DNA of 62,717 bases from Promethearchaeati archaeon (GTDB lineage: Archaea; Asgardarchaeota; Atabeyarchaeia; Atabeyarchaeales; Atabeyarchaeaceae): the NCBI GenBank assembly GCA_019058495.1, contig JAHPYV010000003.1, positions 1 to 62,717 of the forward strand, in the 5' to 3' direction. Positions 17,245 through 26,377 of the stretch are shown here, piece by piece (the stretch's first letter is position 1; the number at the start of each line of letters is the position of its first letter). The notes under the pieces are model-generated. The model searched no databases and was not told the origin of the DNA. It was given only the letters and a program-made list of their open reading frames with translations. The translations under genes and the position numbers were made by a program.

Positions 17245-19011
17245 TTGGTGTATGGGAGGCTGACGAATTTCACACTTTGTGAGTACATAGATGCTGCCTT
17301 GGGTGAAGTCAAACCTGATTTAGTCATCATGGGTGCGGACATCGTCGATGTGAATACTCGCGAATTATACAAGTCCGACATAGTCGTAAAGAAAGAAAGA
17401 ATAGTATTCGTGGGAGAAGCTTCCAATTCGATCGGGAATAAGACTTCAGTGATACATGCAGATGGAATGTATGCTGTGCCAGGTTTTATTGACGCCCACC
17501 TCCATGTTGAGAGTAGTATGCTCACAATCACGGAGTTTTCGAGAGTTGCGGCTCAACATGGCACCTCTTCCATAGTTTGGGACCCACATGAACTCGTAAA
17601 CGTTGCTGGTCTTGATGGTTTGAGATTATCGATCAAAGAGGCGAGGGGGCTTCCTCTTCACGTGTTCTTTGTTGTTCCATCATGCGTTCCCTCTGCACCT
17701 AACAAAGAAACATCAGGAGCGCACTTAACTCTGAAAGAGATATCAGGTGCATTAAGATTGCCTACGGTTATTGGCCTCGGCGAAATGATGGATTTTCCTG
17801 GGGTTCTCTCATGCTCGACTACAGTGATCCGCAAACTAGAACTGGCTCGTAGGATGCGCGTGCCAATTGATGGACATGCCCCAGGGCTGCGAGGCAATGA
17901 GCTTTGTGGTTACATTACATCGGGAATCTGGTCGGACCACGAGTCTATAGACGGAGAAGAGGGATTAGCGAAACTCAGGCTCGGAATGTGGCTAATGATA
18001 AGGGAAAGCTCGACCTCCAAAGACCTCAGTAGTCTGATTAAGCCATTAGTTCGTGGAACATTAGACACTAAGCACTGCATGCTTGTCTCTGACGACCTTG
18101 CTGTCAATGATCTCCTATTCGAAGGGCACATGGACCGTATTTTACGAAGAGCCATATCTGAAGGCATGGATCCTATTACTGCTCTGCAGTTAGTGACCAT
18201 CAATCCTGCATCCTACATGCGAATGGACAATGAGATGGGTAGTATTTCTCCAGGTCGCGTTGCGGACATTCTTCTACTAAATGATCTTGGAAAAGTGGAC
18301 ATACGAAAGGTTATTGTTCAGGGAAAGGAGTTAAGCAAAGTTGCCTACGGGAGAAGGTTCATACATCCTGCCAGACTTATGAACACGATAAGGTTGAGGA
18401 AAGGACTGACACAATCCGACTTTCTGATTCGGTCTTTGGAGGATAAAGACCAAGTTGAAGTTAGAGTCATCAAACTGAGGGAAGGAACACTCTATACCTT
18501 GAAAGAAATAGGACGACTCAAGATCAAGGATCGCGCAATAAGAGCTTCGGGTGATATCTTGCATGCAGCAGTGGTCGAGAGACATCATTGCACTGGAAAT
18601 GTAGGGAAGGGTTTTATCACAGGCTTAGGTCCCCTTAAGGGTGCAATCGCTCAGACCATTGCCCACGATTCCCACAACATGATTGTCGTCGGTTCGGATC
18701 CTTTTGACATGTGCGTCGCTGCGAAGACAGTTTCTGTTATCAAGGGTGGTGTGGCACTATCAAGTGGCGGGAAACTTATCGCATCGCTAAAACTAGATAT
18801 CGCTGGATTGATCAGTGCTGAGTCAGCGAAAGATGTTGCTGAGAAAAAGCAGTTCCTTGAAGACCATGCCGGGAATCTTGGGGTTCAAGTGAAATCGCCA
18901 ATAACGACTCTTAGCTTCTTGTCTCTCCCCGTGATCCCAGAACTCAAACTAACTGATATGGGACTGTTTGACGTTAATGAAGGCAAGTTCGTCGATCCTA
19001 TACTGAAGTAG
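17245..19011 (+). CDS. adeC: Adenine deaminase
   Basis: About 588 residues. Amidohydrolase converting adenine to hypoxanthine in purine salvage. GFIDAHLHVESSML is the metal-binding HxH motif, DPHELVNVAG, GLGEMMDFPGV and IDGHAPGL carry further ligands, and the AdeC-specific C-terminal domain includes VVERHHCTGNVGKGFITG and IAHDSHNMIVVGS. The open frame extends to 17164, but the extra residues do not resemble the family and a TATA box lies within that stretch. TTG 17245 or GTG 17248 is the likely start. Confidence 0.93.
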   Translation: MVYGRLTNFTLCEYIDAALGEVKPDLVIMGADIVDVNTRELYKSDIVVKKERIVFVGEASNSIGNKTSVIHADGMYAVPGFIDAHLHVESSMLTITEFSRVAAQHGTSSIVWDPHELVNVAGLDGLRLSIKEARGLPLHVFFVVPSCVPSAPNKETSGAHLTLKEISGALRLPTVIGLGEMMDFPGVLSCSTTVIRKLELARRMRVPIDGHAPGLRGNELCGYITSGIWSDHESIDGEEGLAKLRLGMWLMIRESSTSKDLSSLIKPLVRGTLDTKHCMLVSDDLAVNDLLFEGHMDRILRRAISEGMDPITALQLVTINPASYMRMDNEMGSISPGRVADILLLNDLGKVDIRKVIVQGKELSKVAYGRRFIHPARLMNTIRLRKGLTQSDFLIRSLEDKDQVEVRVIKLREGTLYTLKEIGRLKIKDRAIRASGDILHAAVVERHHCTGNVGKGFITGLGPLKGAIAQTIAHDSHNMIVVGSDPFDMCVAAKTVSVIKGGVALSSGGKLIASLKLDIAGLISAESAKDVAEKKQFLEDHAGNLGVQVKSPITTLSFLSLPVIPELKLTDMGLFDVNEGKFVDPILK

Positions 19012-19065
19012 AGATTCACAGGAATCGATATTCTAGACTTATTGAAGAATAACTGATGAATTGGT

Positions 19066-19791
19066 ATGAGCGATTCAAATCTCGAATCGACTAGAGCTAA
19101 CTGGGAATGGAAGCCCTCATTTGAAGTTGCTCTGTACACCTTGCTACTTAATGCCATCCTCTCTTCCTTTCTAAACACATTTCTCAACAGTATGTCTGAC
19201 CAACTGAAATTCAAAATACTTGGATCGCCCGTGGGCACGGCTATCATGGGCACTTCAGAAGTGTTACTTGCAGTACCGCTTCTAATCTATATGAAGAGGC
19301 TCAGGATGACTCGCCACCAATTAGGAATACGTGTTGGAAACTGGGCTCAGGTTATGGCAGATATAGTAATTGGAGGACTGATTGGATTATCGATGATTCC
19401 CATTTCATCGATCACGTCGTTTCTAAATGAGATAGCACTAGGTCCTCAGCCAAATGCGGAATACATTGTAGCGGCCTTCACCGTAACTTCTCCCCTGGAA
19501 CTTGTCTTGCTTCTTTTGTCAATTACGATGATCGTGGCACCAGTTGAGGAGATCATCATGAGAGGATTTGTTCAACAGGGATTTGAGACAAGTTACGGGG
19601 GCCCAATCGGATTGGTTGTAGCGTCTCTCTTTTTCTCCGTCATGCACCTTAGCCCTTGGTCGATCTTCCCATTGACTGTGTTAGGGATGATGCTGGGTTT
19701 GTGTTTCCGCATAAGGCACGGTAGAATTCTGGCCCCAGTAGTTTCGCATGCTCTCTACATGGTATTCTTGATTGTCTCTGCATCTTATTAA
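19066..19791 (+). CDS. CPBP-family intramembrane metalloprotease (CAAX/Abi type)
   Basis: 241 residues with several hydrophobic segments. The glutamate-rich motif APVEEIIMRGF and the histidine motif FFSVMHLSPWS are the CPBP signature; the third motif SHALYM keeps the His but lacks the common Asn four residues on. Family members include Rce1 CAAX proteases and bacterial immunity proteins. The substrate is unknown; the GTPase at 20111 shows no CAAX box, so it is not an obvious target. Confidence 0.85.
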   Translation: MSDSNLESTRANWEWKPSFEVALYTLLLNAILSSFLNTFLNSMSDQLKFKILGSPVGTAIMGTSEVLLAVPLLIYMKRLRMTRHQLGIRVGNWAQVMADIVIGGLIGLSMIPISSITSFLNEIALGPQPNAEYIVAAFTVTSPLELVLLLLSITMIVAPVEEIIMRGFVQQGFETSYGGPIGLVVASLFFSVMHLSPWSIFPLTVLGMMLGLCFRIRHGRILAPVVSHALYMVFLIVSASY

Positions 19792-19807
19792 AAAGGTATC
19801 AGGGTTT

Positions 19808-19889
19808 GGTGGCTACCCCCTCAATGAGAATTAGGATGGTTCTGGGAGGCATGGGGAGGTCATAAAACCCTTTCTTAGGGGTAGCCATC
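19808..19889 (+). repeat. 12-bp inverted repeat enclosing about 58 nt
   Basis: GGTGGCTACCCC (19808-19819) pairs with GGGGTAGCCATC (19878-19889): eleven Watson-Crick pairs and one G-U. The loop contains a smaller AGAA...TTCT hairpin. It sits 17 nt after the CPBP stop in a 320-nt gene-free gap. It could be a terminator hairpin of the preceding gene or a small structured RNA; either orientation is possible. I see no tRNA, box C/D or other known RNA signature. The rest of the gap, up to the TATA box near 20040, shows nothing. Confidence 0.5.
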
Positions 19890-20037
19890 TCTCAGTGTCG
19901 AATGTAGAGATAAAAAGACCACCAATGAAGCAACAAACCAAGTTGGTCGCTAGTTGGGCTGAAATAAGCTGTCGCTTCAGCCGATCTCCTTTATTGCACT
20001 AGACCTTTAGAGCTTCTCTCAACATATTCTCGTTGGA

Positions 20038-20050
20038 CTTTTTATATTAT
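20038..20050 (+). promoter_or_regulatory. TATA box for the GTPase operon
   Basis: CTTTTTATATTAT fits an archaeal TATA element. The GTPase start lies about 65 nt downstream, behind AGGAGGG at 20097-20103. Confidence 0.6.
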
Positions 20051-20110
20051 GCTAAGGAAAACGATAATAGAAGACTTTGAACGGGCCTTCTGATACAGGA
20101 GGGTCGAGAG

Positions 20111-20683
20111 TTGCCTGAGGTGCGATATCTTCAACATCAGAACAGTGTCCTCAAGATCATTGTCGCTGGAGACGGAGGAGTGGGTAAGACTAGTTTGATT
20201 AGAAGATATGTTTCAGATTGCTTCAATCCGGCGGAACGGATCACAATTGGTTGCGACTTCTATACCAAAGTATTGAAGGCCGAGAATGGCCAACAGTTCA
20301 AGTTCCAAATATGGGACGTAGGCGGTCAAGAGCAATTCAGGGCATTGCTGCCACTGTGGTCAAAGGGGTCGAGAGGCGCAATACTCGCATTTGATGTTGG
20401 GAGCATAGAATCGTATTTGCATCTTGATGAATGGCTATCGATGATGTTGGATGTCGGAATGGCAGAGAAGTTTCCGATAGTTGTTGTTGGGAACAAGAAA
20501 GACTTGTCAGACGGGTCAATTGGAGAGAGCGACCTAGACCAATACGTTAGAAAAAGACGACTAAATGGCTACTACCTTGTGAGTGCGAAAGACGGCATAA
20601 GTGTTTCGTCTCCATTCTTACGGTTGCTTAAACTAATCACAGAACATGAAGCTAAGGATGGCGGGTTGGGAAATGGAGAATAA
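20111..20683 (+). CDS. Ras/Rab-like small GTPase
   Basis: 190 residues, the size of a eukaryotic small GTPase. G1 AGDGGVGKTSLIRRYV, switch I region with TIGCDFYTK (G2 threonine), G3 WDVGGQEQFRALLPLW, G4 VVVGNKKDL and G5 SAKDG are all present. The Q of G3 corresponds to Ras Gln61. There is no C-terminal prenylation motif; the end is Gly/Glu-rich. Such GTPases are a hallmark of Asgard genomes. The next gene overlaps its end by 11 nt or more, so the two products probably act together. Confidence 0.93.
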   Translation: MPEVRYLQHQNSVLKIIVAGDGGVGKTSLIRRYVSDCFNPAERITIGCDFYTKVLKAENGQQFKFQIWDVGGQEQFRALLPLWSKGSRGAILAFDVGSIESYLHLDEWLSMMLDVGMAEKFPIVVVGNKKDLSDGSIGESDLDQYVRKRRLNGYYLVSAKDGISVSSPFLRLLKLITEHEAKDGGLGNGE

Positions 20684-21548
20684 TAAACGACTTCAGCAGA
20701 ATCACTCGAATGAGGTCTTCGAGGCAAGGGGCTATTGTACGCTCTGCAAGCGCCCTGTCTCGAGAAGCTTTCCCAAGAGAGTGATTGTCTCCGAGGAAGA
20801 AATATCTAGAATAATGGATCAGGAGAATATACTGCGTGAACCAGCTCCACACGTTCATATCTACTGGATCGACAAGAATTTCAGCGTTCGTAGGGTTGAA
20901 GGAATAAGAATCAGAGACGACGGACTCAAAACCCAGTCGTGGATCATTGACGAAGCTCTCAGACCACGCCAAGAAGGAAACGTCATTCTACTCGGCGATA
21001 ATTTCGTATCAAGTTTCAACAGTATTAGCGGATTCCTAATGAGAAATCGGATAACCGTCATAGAAGCCATGCCAAGGAATATCGACAACTCACTGATCAC
21101 GATGTACTCATCCGATCAAGATGCGACCGTATCTATTTTACCGGCTGGCCACTCGAATGTGTCCAACCTCTCAGAATGGGTTAAAGTGTTTGTCAGAGTT
21201 ATAGGCGATACTCAAAGCAATTTGGATTCGAACTCCGTTTGGCTCGCGATGAGTTATGCAGATACGAATGCTGGAAGAGGCCCCGTCTCTGTGGATGAGA
21301 AGATTATTCAATTATTGATATCCTCGAAGCACACTACTGTGACGCTTCGACCCGAGGTGAGATCATTGATCATGAGTTTCTCGAGTGAGCTTGGTATGGA
21401 ATTGAGCAACGTAGAGCAGTTCTTTAGCCACGGAAGCCTCTATGATGAAATTGAAGACATGATCAAGCGCGTAGGCGTAAGCAACACTTTCAGATTGTTT
21501 TTCAAGCTTTTCAATAACAGGATGCTCAAGATTGAACGATTGGGTTAA
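20673..21548 (+). CDS. Unknown protein coupled to the small GTPase
   Basis: About 291 residues from ATG 20673 (ATG 20646 and 20658 are alternatives; all overlap the GTPase gene). I do not recognise the family. Near the N-terminus YCTLCKRPVSRSF has a CxxC knuckle. Residues ~40-75 (APHVHIYWIDKNFSVRRVEGI) look like a beta-rich sensor-like domain, and the C-terminal helices (SLYDEIEDMIKRVGVSNTFRLFFKLF) are amphipathic. The overlap means translational coupling with the GTPase, so an effector, GAP-like or localisation partner is the natural guess, without direct evidence. Get3 follows 200 nt later. Confidence 0.6.
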   Translation: MENNKRLQQNHSNEVFEARGYCTLCKRPVSRSFPKRVIVSEEEISRIMDQENILREPAPHVHIYWIDKNFSVRRVEGIRIRDDGLKTQSWIIDEALRPRQEGNVILLGDNFVSSFNSISGFLMRNRITVIEAMPRNIDNSLITMYSSDQDATVSILPAGHSNVSNLSEWVKVFVRVIGDTQSNLDSNSVWLAMSYADTNAGRGPVSVDEKIIQLLISSKHTTVTLRPEVRSLIMSFSSELGMELSNVEQFFSHGSLYDEIEDMIKRVGVSNTFRLFFKLFNNRMLKIERLG

Positions 21549-21748
21549 GTAAGGCCCGATAGCGATATTCATGCGGTCACGAGTTTGCCTAGAAGCACTT
21601 CCGATTGGGATTCGTCCCAATTCTGATACTAATATTTATATGCTGAAGTCTTCACTCTTCACCTTACGATGTCAGTTTTTGATGTCTAGCAGAATGATCA
21701 GACATCATTTTGCCAATTGAGAGACTTACATAAAAATGGTGACTTCTT

Positions 21749-22705
21749 TTGACACTCGAGAGTCTGGTTGATTCAGGAAAGCGTTTCTTGCTGTTCGGTG
21801 GTAAAGGTGGAGTAGGCAAGACTAGCTGTGCCGCTGCTACATCTATTTGGGCGGCAGCCCAAGGCTACGATGTTTTGGTAATAAGTACTGATCCCGCGCA
21901 TAGTCTAGGAGTTATTCTCGAGCAGAAAATTGGACCTGAGGTAAAGGCGGTTGAAGGCGTTGAGAACCTCTCTGCCTTGGAGATCGATCCCAAAGTCGCC
22001 TTAAAACAGATGCAAGGAGGTGTTACGAAGACAGAGGAAAAGGATCTTTCCTTTCCGGGGTTGGACTCGATTGGTGATTTTGACATGGGTTCTGCTCCTG
22101 GTGCGGATGAAGCCTTGGCTTTTGCAAAAGTTCTGGAATACATTGAAAGACCCGAACATGAACTCATAGTTTTTGACACTGCACCCACTGGACATACTCT
22201 GCGCTTACTGTCATTGCCTGATGTGTTAAACAGCTGGCTCGGAAAGCTGATAAAACTCAGGTACTCTATGGGACGCGTTTGGGGAGGTCTTAAAGCTATA
22301 ATTGGGCGTGGGAAGGATGAGAAGGACGACAGCATAGAAGTCCTACAGCGACTCAAGAAAACGGTCGAGAAAGCCAGAGAGCAACTTAGCAACAAGAGTG
22401 TAACCAGCTTTGTTCCGGTAATGATTCCGGAGGCAATGGCCATAGAACAAACCGAGATGCTTCTGACAGCCCTCTATGAATATGAGATCCCAGTAGAGCA
22501 CATAATAGTAAACATGATTTTTCCAGAAGAAGTTTCATGTCGATTCTGCAAGGCAAGAAGAGAAATGCAGAGTCAACACTTGACCAGAATTCGCCACATA
22601 TATTCTGATCAATTCAAGGTCACTGAGTTGCCTCTCCTCGACACTGAAGTGAGAGGTATCAGCAAGATAAAACAATTGTCTTCATTCCTATTTTCGCAGT
22701 CATGA
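21749..22705 (+). CDS. Get3/ArsA-type ATPase (tail-anchored protein targeting)
   Basis: 318 residues. P-loop FGGKGGVGKTSCAAATS is the deviant Walker A of the ArsA/Get3 family, STDPAHSLG is the A-loop/switch I, DTAPTGHTLRLLSLP the switch II region, and CRFCKARREMQ contains the CxxC that coordinates the dimer zinc in Get3. The helical region ~120-200 (LKLIKLRYSMGRV type) would hold the client groove. Single ATPase unit, as in Get3, not the duplicated bacterial ArsA. TTG start with GGTGA before it. Confidence 0.9.
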   Translation: MTLESLVDSGKRFLLFGGKGGVGKTSCAAATSIWAAAQGYDVLVISTDPAHSLGVILEQKIGPEVKAVEGVENLSALEIDPKVALKQMQGGVTKTEEKDLSFPGLDSIGDFDMGSAPGADEALAFAKVLEYIERPEHELIVFDTAPTGHTLRLLSLPDVLNSWLGKLIKLRYSMGRVWGGLKAIIGRGKDEKDDSIEVLQRLKKTVEKAREQLSNKSVTSFVPVMIPEAMAIEQTEMLLTALYEYEIPVEHIIVNMIFPEEVSCRFCKARREMQSQHLTRIRHIYSDQFKVTELPLLDTEVRGISKIKQLSSFLFSQS

Positions 22706-22782
22706 TTGAGAAGGGCAAGAACAGCTGACTAGCCTAAGCTTCTACTGTGGATTCTCTCATTATTCTTGTGATTTCGAGGATC

Positions 22783-24324
22783 TCAAACCAACCCACTCAT
22801 TAGATGAATTGAAATAGCAAATGCCGCAAGGAAGACTGAAGTACAGAAACAAGTGTATACAAGTGGCTTCTCTACTCCAACGGTCTTCATTGCATTGAAT
22901 GTGTTTATTGTTGTCATAAATAAAAGTACGATTGTTGGGATCATTGTGTCATGACTCAGAACCGAGAATCCAAACGCAGGAGTACTAAGCTGCCTAGTGC
23001 CAATCATTGCAAATAATGGAGAGATTGCTCCAATCAAGCCGAGAGCCGCTGAGGAGAATAATGTAAGGAGCTTAGCTTTGAATCTCTGAGCTGAGAGTAC
23101 ATTTTCTCTCTCTTCGATTAGGGCTTGATTCTCTTTCACGTAAGACACTACTTCAGTCAGTCTTTCTCCAGCCTCCTCTGCAGTTCTTTCGATCATCCGT
23201 GGTAACATGCCGATTATCTGGCGACATTGGTCACTAGAGAACTTGTTTCTTAGCCAAAGCCAAGCGTCGTTGAATGCTTCGCCGTTGTACAGAATCCTGC
23301 GTACGGTTTCCGAAATTACTGGGCTAAGCCATCCATTATACGTCTCGCTTGCTACTCTTAATGCAGACTCGGGGGAGACTCTCTCCCTGTATAGCAGTTC
23401 CCCGATAAGAGATAGAACAACCATTAGCTCCTGCAGTTCTTCCTTCGCTGTATGGTTAAGCAACCCATTCATTCCTTGAACGTTTCGTTCCTCTCCAAGA
23501 ATCTCTGTCCTTCTGACGGCTTTCATCAATTGTTTCTGTAGAATTAGGAGTAGCACAACAAACAGCAAAGCCATGGTGATCATTGAAAGCAGATTGTTTG
23601 ACAGACTGTTCACAAAAACTGCCACTGAGAAGATGATTGGCCAGAAGGTGCCCAACCCCACTATAATCAGAACTCTGCTTTCAACTTGCATCGTATACCT
23701 CTGATACTCGAACTCTGCCTCTCCTTTCCTTTCTTTGAGAACCTTCTTCAGTTCACTCCAATCCAAGTCAACTGAGAGCGCGTCCAGAAGATATCGTCGC
23801 AGGGATTCGCAAGGTTGAGAGTTAGCATATTTCCTAACAAGTCTCTCAGGTTCCTCTCCGTTGTCAATATATTTTACGATCTTGGAGAACGCCTTTGATA
23901 CAGTGCCGTGATTTCCTCTTGCAACCAGAACTACGAGATCGAATATCGATCCAGACCCGGCAGAAGCCAAGACAATTTCTTGAACTATAAGAGGAACCTG
24001 ATACGAGATTATCGCCTTTTCTTTTTCGAATTTCCTTGGAACTGAATCATAAAACCAGATGGAGATTCCATAACTAATTAACAGGCATATTGGAACTAAA
24101 ACAAATATCTGCAAATAAGATACTATGGCGACCGAAGAAGTAGAAGTAGTCAAAAAGATAAGTGCAGCCCCTGCCTTGAGATCTTCTATGTCCAATGCAT
24201 ATCTGTTATAGTATGTAGCTGGTACAGACAGCCTACTTCTGAATACTCTGTACCCCAAACCTCGCATTAGCTTGTGATTTGCCGCTGCCCTACACATTCT
24301 TACAAAAAAACTAGAACTGCTCAA
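22783..24324 (-). CDS. Type II/IV secretion-like membrane protein (T2SF/TadC/FlaJ family)
   Basis: 513 residues with two T2SF-type halves. Each has a cytoplasmic helical bundle followed by membrane helices: PLIVQEIVLASAGSGSIFDLV then LIIVGLGTFWPIIFSVAVF; second half LMVVLSLIGELLYRERV... then LLTLFSSAALGLIGAI and LLFMTTINTFNAM. Such proteins form the membrane platform of archaeal type IV pili. No secretion ATPase or prepilin gene is next to it, so it is an orphan here. Confidence 0.75.
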   Translation of the reverse strand: MSSSSFFVRMCRAAANHKLMRGLGYRVFRSRLSVPATYYNRYALDIEDLKAGAALIFLTTSTSSVAIVSYLQIFVLVPICLLISYGISIWFYDSVPRKFEKEKAIISYQVPLIVQEIVLASAGSGSIFDLVVLVARGNHGTVSKAFSKIVKYIDNGEEPERLVRKYANSQPCESLRRYLLDALSVDLDWSELKKVLKERKGEAEFEYQRYTMQVESRVLIIVGLGTFWPIIFSVAVFVNSLSNNLLSMITMALLFVVLLLILQKQLMKAVRRTEILGEERNVQGMNGLLNHTAKEELQELMVVLSLIGELLYRERVSPESALRVASETYNGWLSPVISETVRRILYNGEAFNDAWLWLRNKFSSDQCRQIIGMLPRMIERTAEEAGERLTEVVSYVKENQALIEERENVLSAQRFKAKLLTLFSSAALGLIGAISPLFAMIGTRQLSTPAFGFSVLSHDTMIPTIVLLFMTTINTFNAMKTVGVEKPLVYTCFCTSVFLAAFAISIHLMSGLV

Positions 24325-24531
24325 ACCCGGTACATCTCAGGGCAGGCTATTATCAAAAACTCAGTATGCTCTCCAATCCTACTTTCAGCAAACTAGTTCT
24401 TCTGCAATAGTTATAAACCCCAGGATTGCTGATAGAGAAGTGCAGACTGTTTCCAGCATCTATAATCATGGGCCCACCAAATTCGACAGAATAAGTCATG
24501 CGTGGGGAGAATAGAATAGAAATCCTGGGAG

Positions 24532-25632
24532 TTGAATAAAAAGGTGCAAGCTGTAATGCTGGCTGCTGGAAGTGGGGCAAGACTCTCTCCATTGACTTCG
24601 GTGACTCCAAAAGCCCTCCTGCCAATTGCGAACAGACCTCTTATCGATTATGTAATAGACTCAATTCAGGAAGCTGGGATCACAGAAATAGTCGTTGCCA
24701 CGGGGTACTTGGGATCGAGAATAGTCAAATATCTCAAGACCTCAAAGGAACATAGCACCATTGAGATTGAGTGCGTCAAGGCGAACAGATACAGAGAAGG
24801 GCCACTTTATTCCTTTCTTGCAACCGAGGAATACATTTACGGTGATTTTCTTCTAATTCCAGCTGACCTCATCTTGGGACACAAGATAATCAGTGAGCTA
24901 GTGAAGAGCCACACTGAGAAGAATGTGGTTCGTGTTGCTACCAGCAGAGAAGATCTTCGATCCAAAAGAACATCCGTCTTATGCTATGAGGGACAAAGAG
25001 GTAGCAGATCGACAATGCTCAGATTCTACAGTTCCGAAATAGGCAACGAGAAGGGGAAAGACGACAAGAAGACTAGTGCAAGCACCTCCATAGGCGTCTC
25101 AGTATGCCCAAGAAAGCTATTCGAGTATGCCCATGTTGTTGCAAGAAAAGGATCGAAAAGGGTAGTTGATGCATTAAATGAGTATGTTACTGAAACTGGG
25201 CTAGGCCGATGCATACGGATTAGTGGCAAACAGTATTGGTTTGACGTTGATACAATTGAGGAGATGCTTAACGCTAACAGTTTTATCCTTAGAAAAAAGC
25301 TTGTAAGCGAAAAGAACTCAGGTCACTTCTATCCCCATCAGACAACGTCACAAGTCAGCGGTGGACGCTCCGATGGCGATGAGACTCGGCCCCCTAAAAT
25401 CGTGGGACCGGTACTTATCGGAGAAAGATGTATCATCGGTGAAGGGAGTATTATAGGACCCTCTGTATCAATTCAAAACAAATGTACCATTGGGACATTT
25501 GCAAAACTAAGGAACGCAATCATACTGCGTGACTCAAAGATATGCAACTCCGCAGTAATTGAAGACGCCGTAGTGTGTGGTCAAATAACAGTAAGAGCAG
25601 GAAAACTCGATAGAGATGTCGAGAATGAGTAA
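24532..25632 (+). CDS. Sugar- or polyol-1-phosphate nucleotidyltransferase with left-handed beta-helix
   Basis: 366 residues. N-terminal nucleotidyltransferase domain: AVMLAAGSGARLSPLTSVTP and KALLPIANRPLIDYV (P-loop and signature Lys), then FLLIPADLILG (metal Asp). Residues ~285-360 carry hexapeptide repeats (VLIGERCIIGEGSIIGPSVS) typical of a left-handed beta-helix, as in GlmU-like enzymes. The gene overlaps the following CDP-alcohol phosphotransferase by 17 nt, suggesting that it makes the activated headgroup or inositol-type substrate used there. Exact substrate is unknown. TTG start. Confidence 0.8.
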   Translation: MNKKVQAVMLAAGSGARLSPLTSVTPKALLPIANRPLIDYVIDSIQEAGITEIVVATGYLGSRIVKYLKTSKEHSTIEIECVKANRYREGPLYSFLATEEYIYGDFLLIPADLILGHKIISELVKSHTEKNVVRVATSREDLRSKRTSVLCYEGQRGSRSTMLRFYSSEIGNEKGKDDKKTSASTSIGVSVCPRKLFEYAHVVARKGSKRVVDALNEYVTETGLGRCIRISGKQYWFDVDTIEEMLNANSFILRKKLVSEKNSGHFYPHQTTSQVSGGRSDGDETRPPKIVGPVLIGERCIIGEGSIIGPSVSIQNKCTIGTFAKLRNAIILRDSKICNSAVIEDAVVCGQITVRAGKLDRDVENE

Positions 25633-26269
25633 CAGTAGACTAAGATTAAGGGCGCTATTTCGACCACTAGTGGACTACATAGCGGATGTATTGATACGTT
25701 TTAAGTTGACTCCCAACATGATAACAGCCTTCGGAGCGATTTTGGCCACATTAACTCCATTTCTGATGGTGAATGGAGAATACATATTATTCGGCGTAGT
25801 AGTCTTCTTCGTAGGATTGATGGATGGCGTTGATGGAGCAATAGCTAGGATTACCAAAAAGGTGACCAAATGGGGCGGATTCCTAGACTCCCTGCTTGAT
25901 CGGTACGGTGATTCAATCATATTCATCTCTTATCTGTTCAATCCTGTCACTGCGCCGCTTGGAGGTGTAGAGATACTGTCAATACAGGTCAGAATATGGG
26001 TCTGCATAGCCATAGCAGGATCACTTATGGTGAGTTACACACGAGCGAAAAGTGAGGCAACAGGGATCAGGGAATCCGATGTGGGGATAGCAGCAAGATC
26101 TGAAAGATTACTAATATTATCCGTAACAGGAATCATCGGCCCGCTCAATGAATATATACTGATTTACGGCTTGATCATCACGGCGGTACTAGCTAACGTA
26201 ACCGCCCTACAAAGAATAGTCCACTCATACAGAATCCTGAAAAAGAGAGAAAGAGATCTCAAACATTAG
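25616..26269 (+). CDS. CDP-alcohol phosphatidyltransferase family enzyme
   Basis: 217 residues, about six membrane helices. The catalytic motif DGxxGAxAR...GxxxDxxxD is present as MDGVDGAIARIT then WGGFLDSLLDRYGD. In archaea this family makes archaetidyl-inositol phosphate, archaetidylserine or di-inositol phosphates. Overlap with the upstream nucleotidyltransferase resembles fused or paired inositol-phosphate cytidylyltransferase/synthase systems, so a polar-lipid or compatible-solute role is inferred. Ends with a basic cytoplasmic tail. Confidence 0.85.
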   Translation: MSRMSNSRLRLRALFRPLVDYIADVLIRFKLTPNMITAFGAILATLTPFLMVNGEYILFGVVVFFVGLMDGVDGAIARITKKVTKWGGFLDSLLDRYGDSIIFISYLFNPVTAPLGGVEILSIQVRIWVCIAIAGSLMVSYTRAKSEATGIRESDVGIAARSERLLILSVTGIIGPLNEYILIYGLIITAVLANVTALQRIVHSYRILKKRERDLKH

Positions 26270-26377
26270 ACAAAGAATAAGGCAATGAGATAAAACAGAA
26301 TGCGAAGATCTTAATATTGTTCTTCACGCGACGACAAGATTTGGTGAGACAGTCAGCAAGAAAAGGAGGAAAACCAC

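Noticed and set aside
19808-19889. Inverted repeat as SRP RNA or a split tRNA half
   Set aside because: No SRP domain IV tetraloop or tRNA arm pattern could be found in it.
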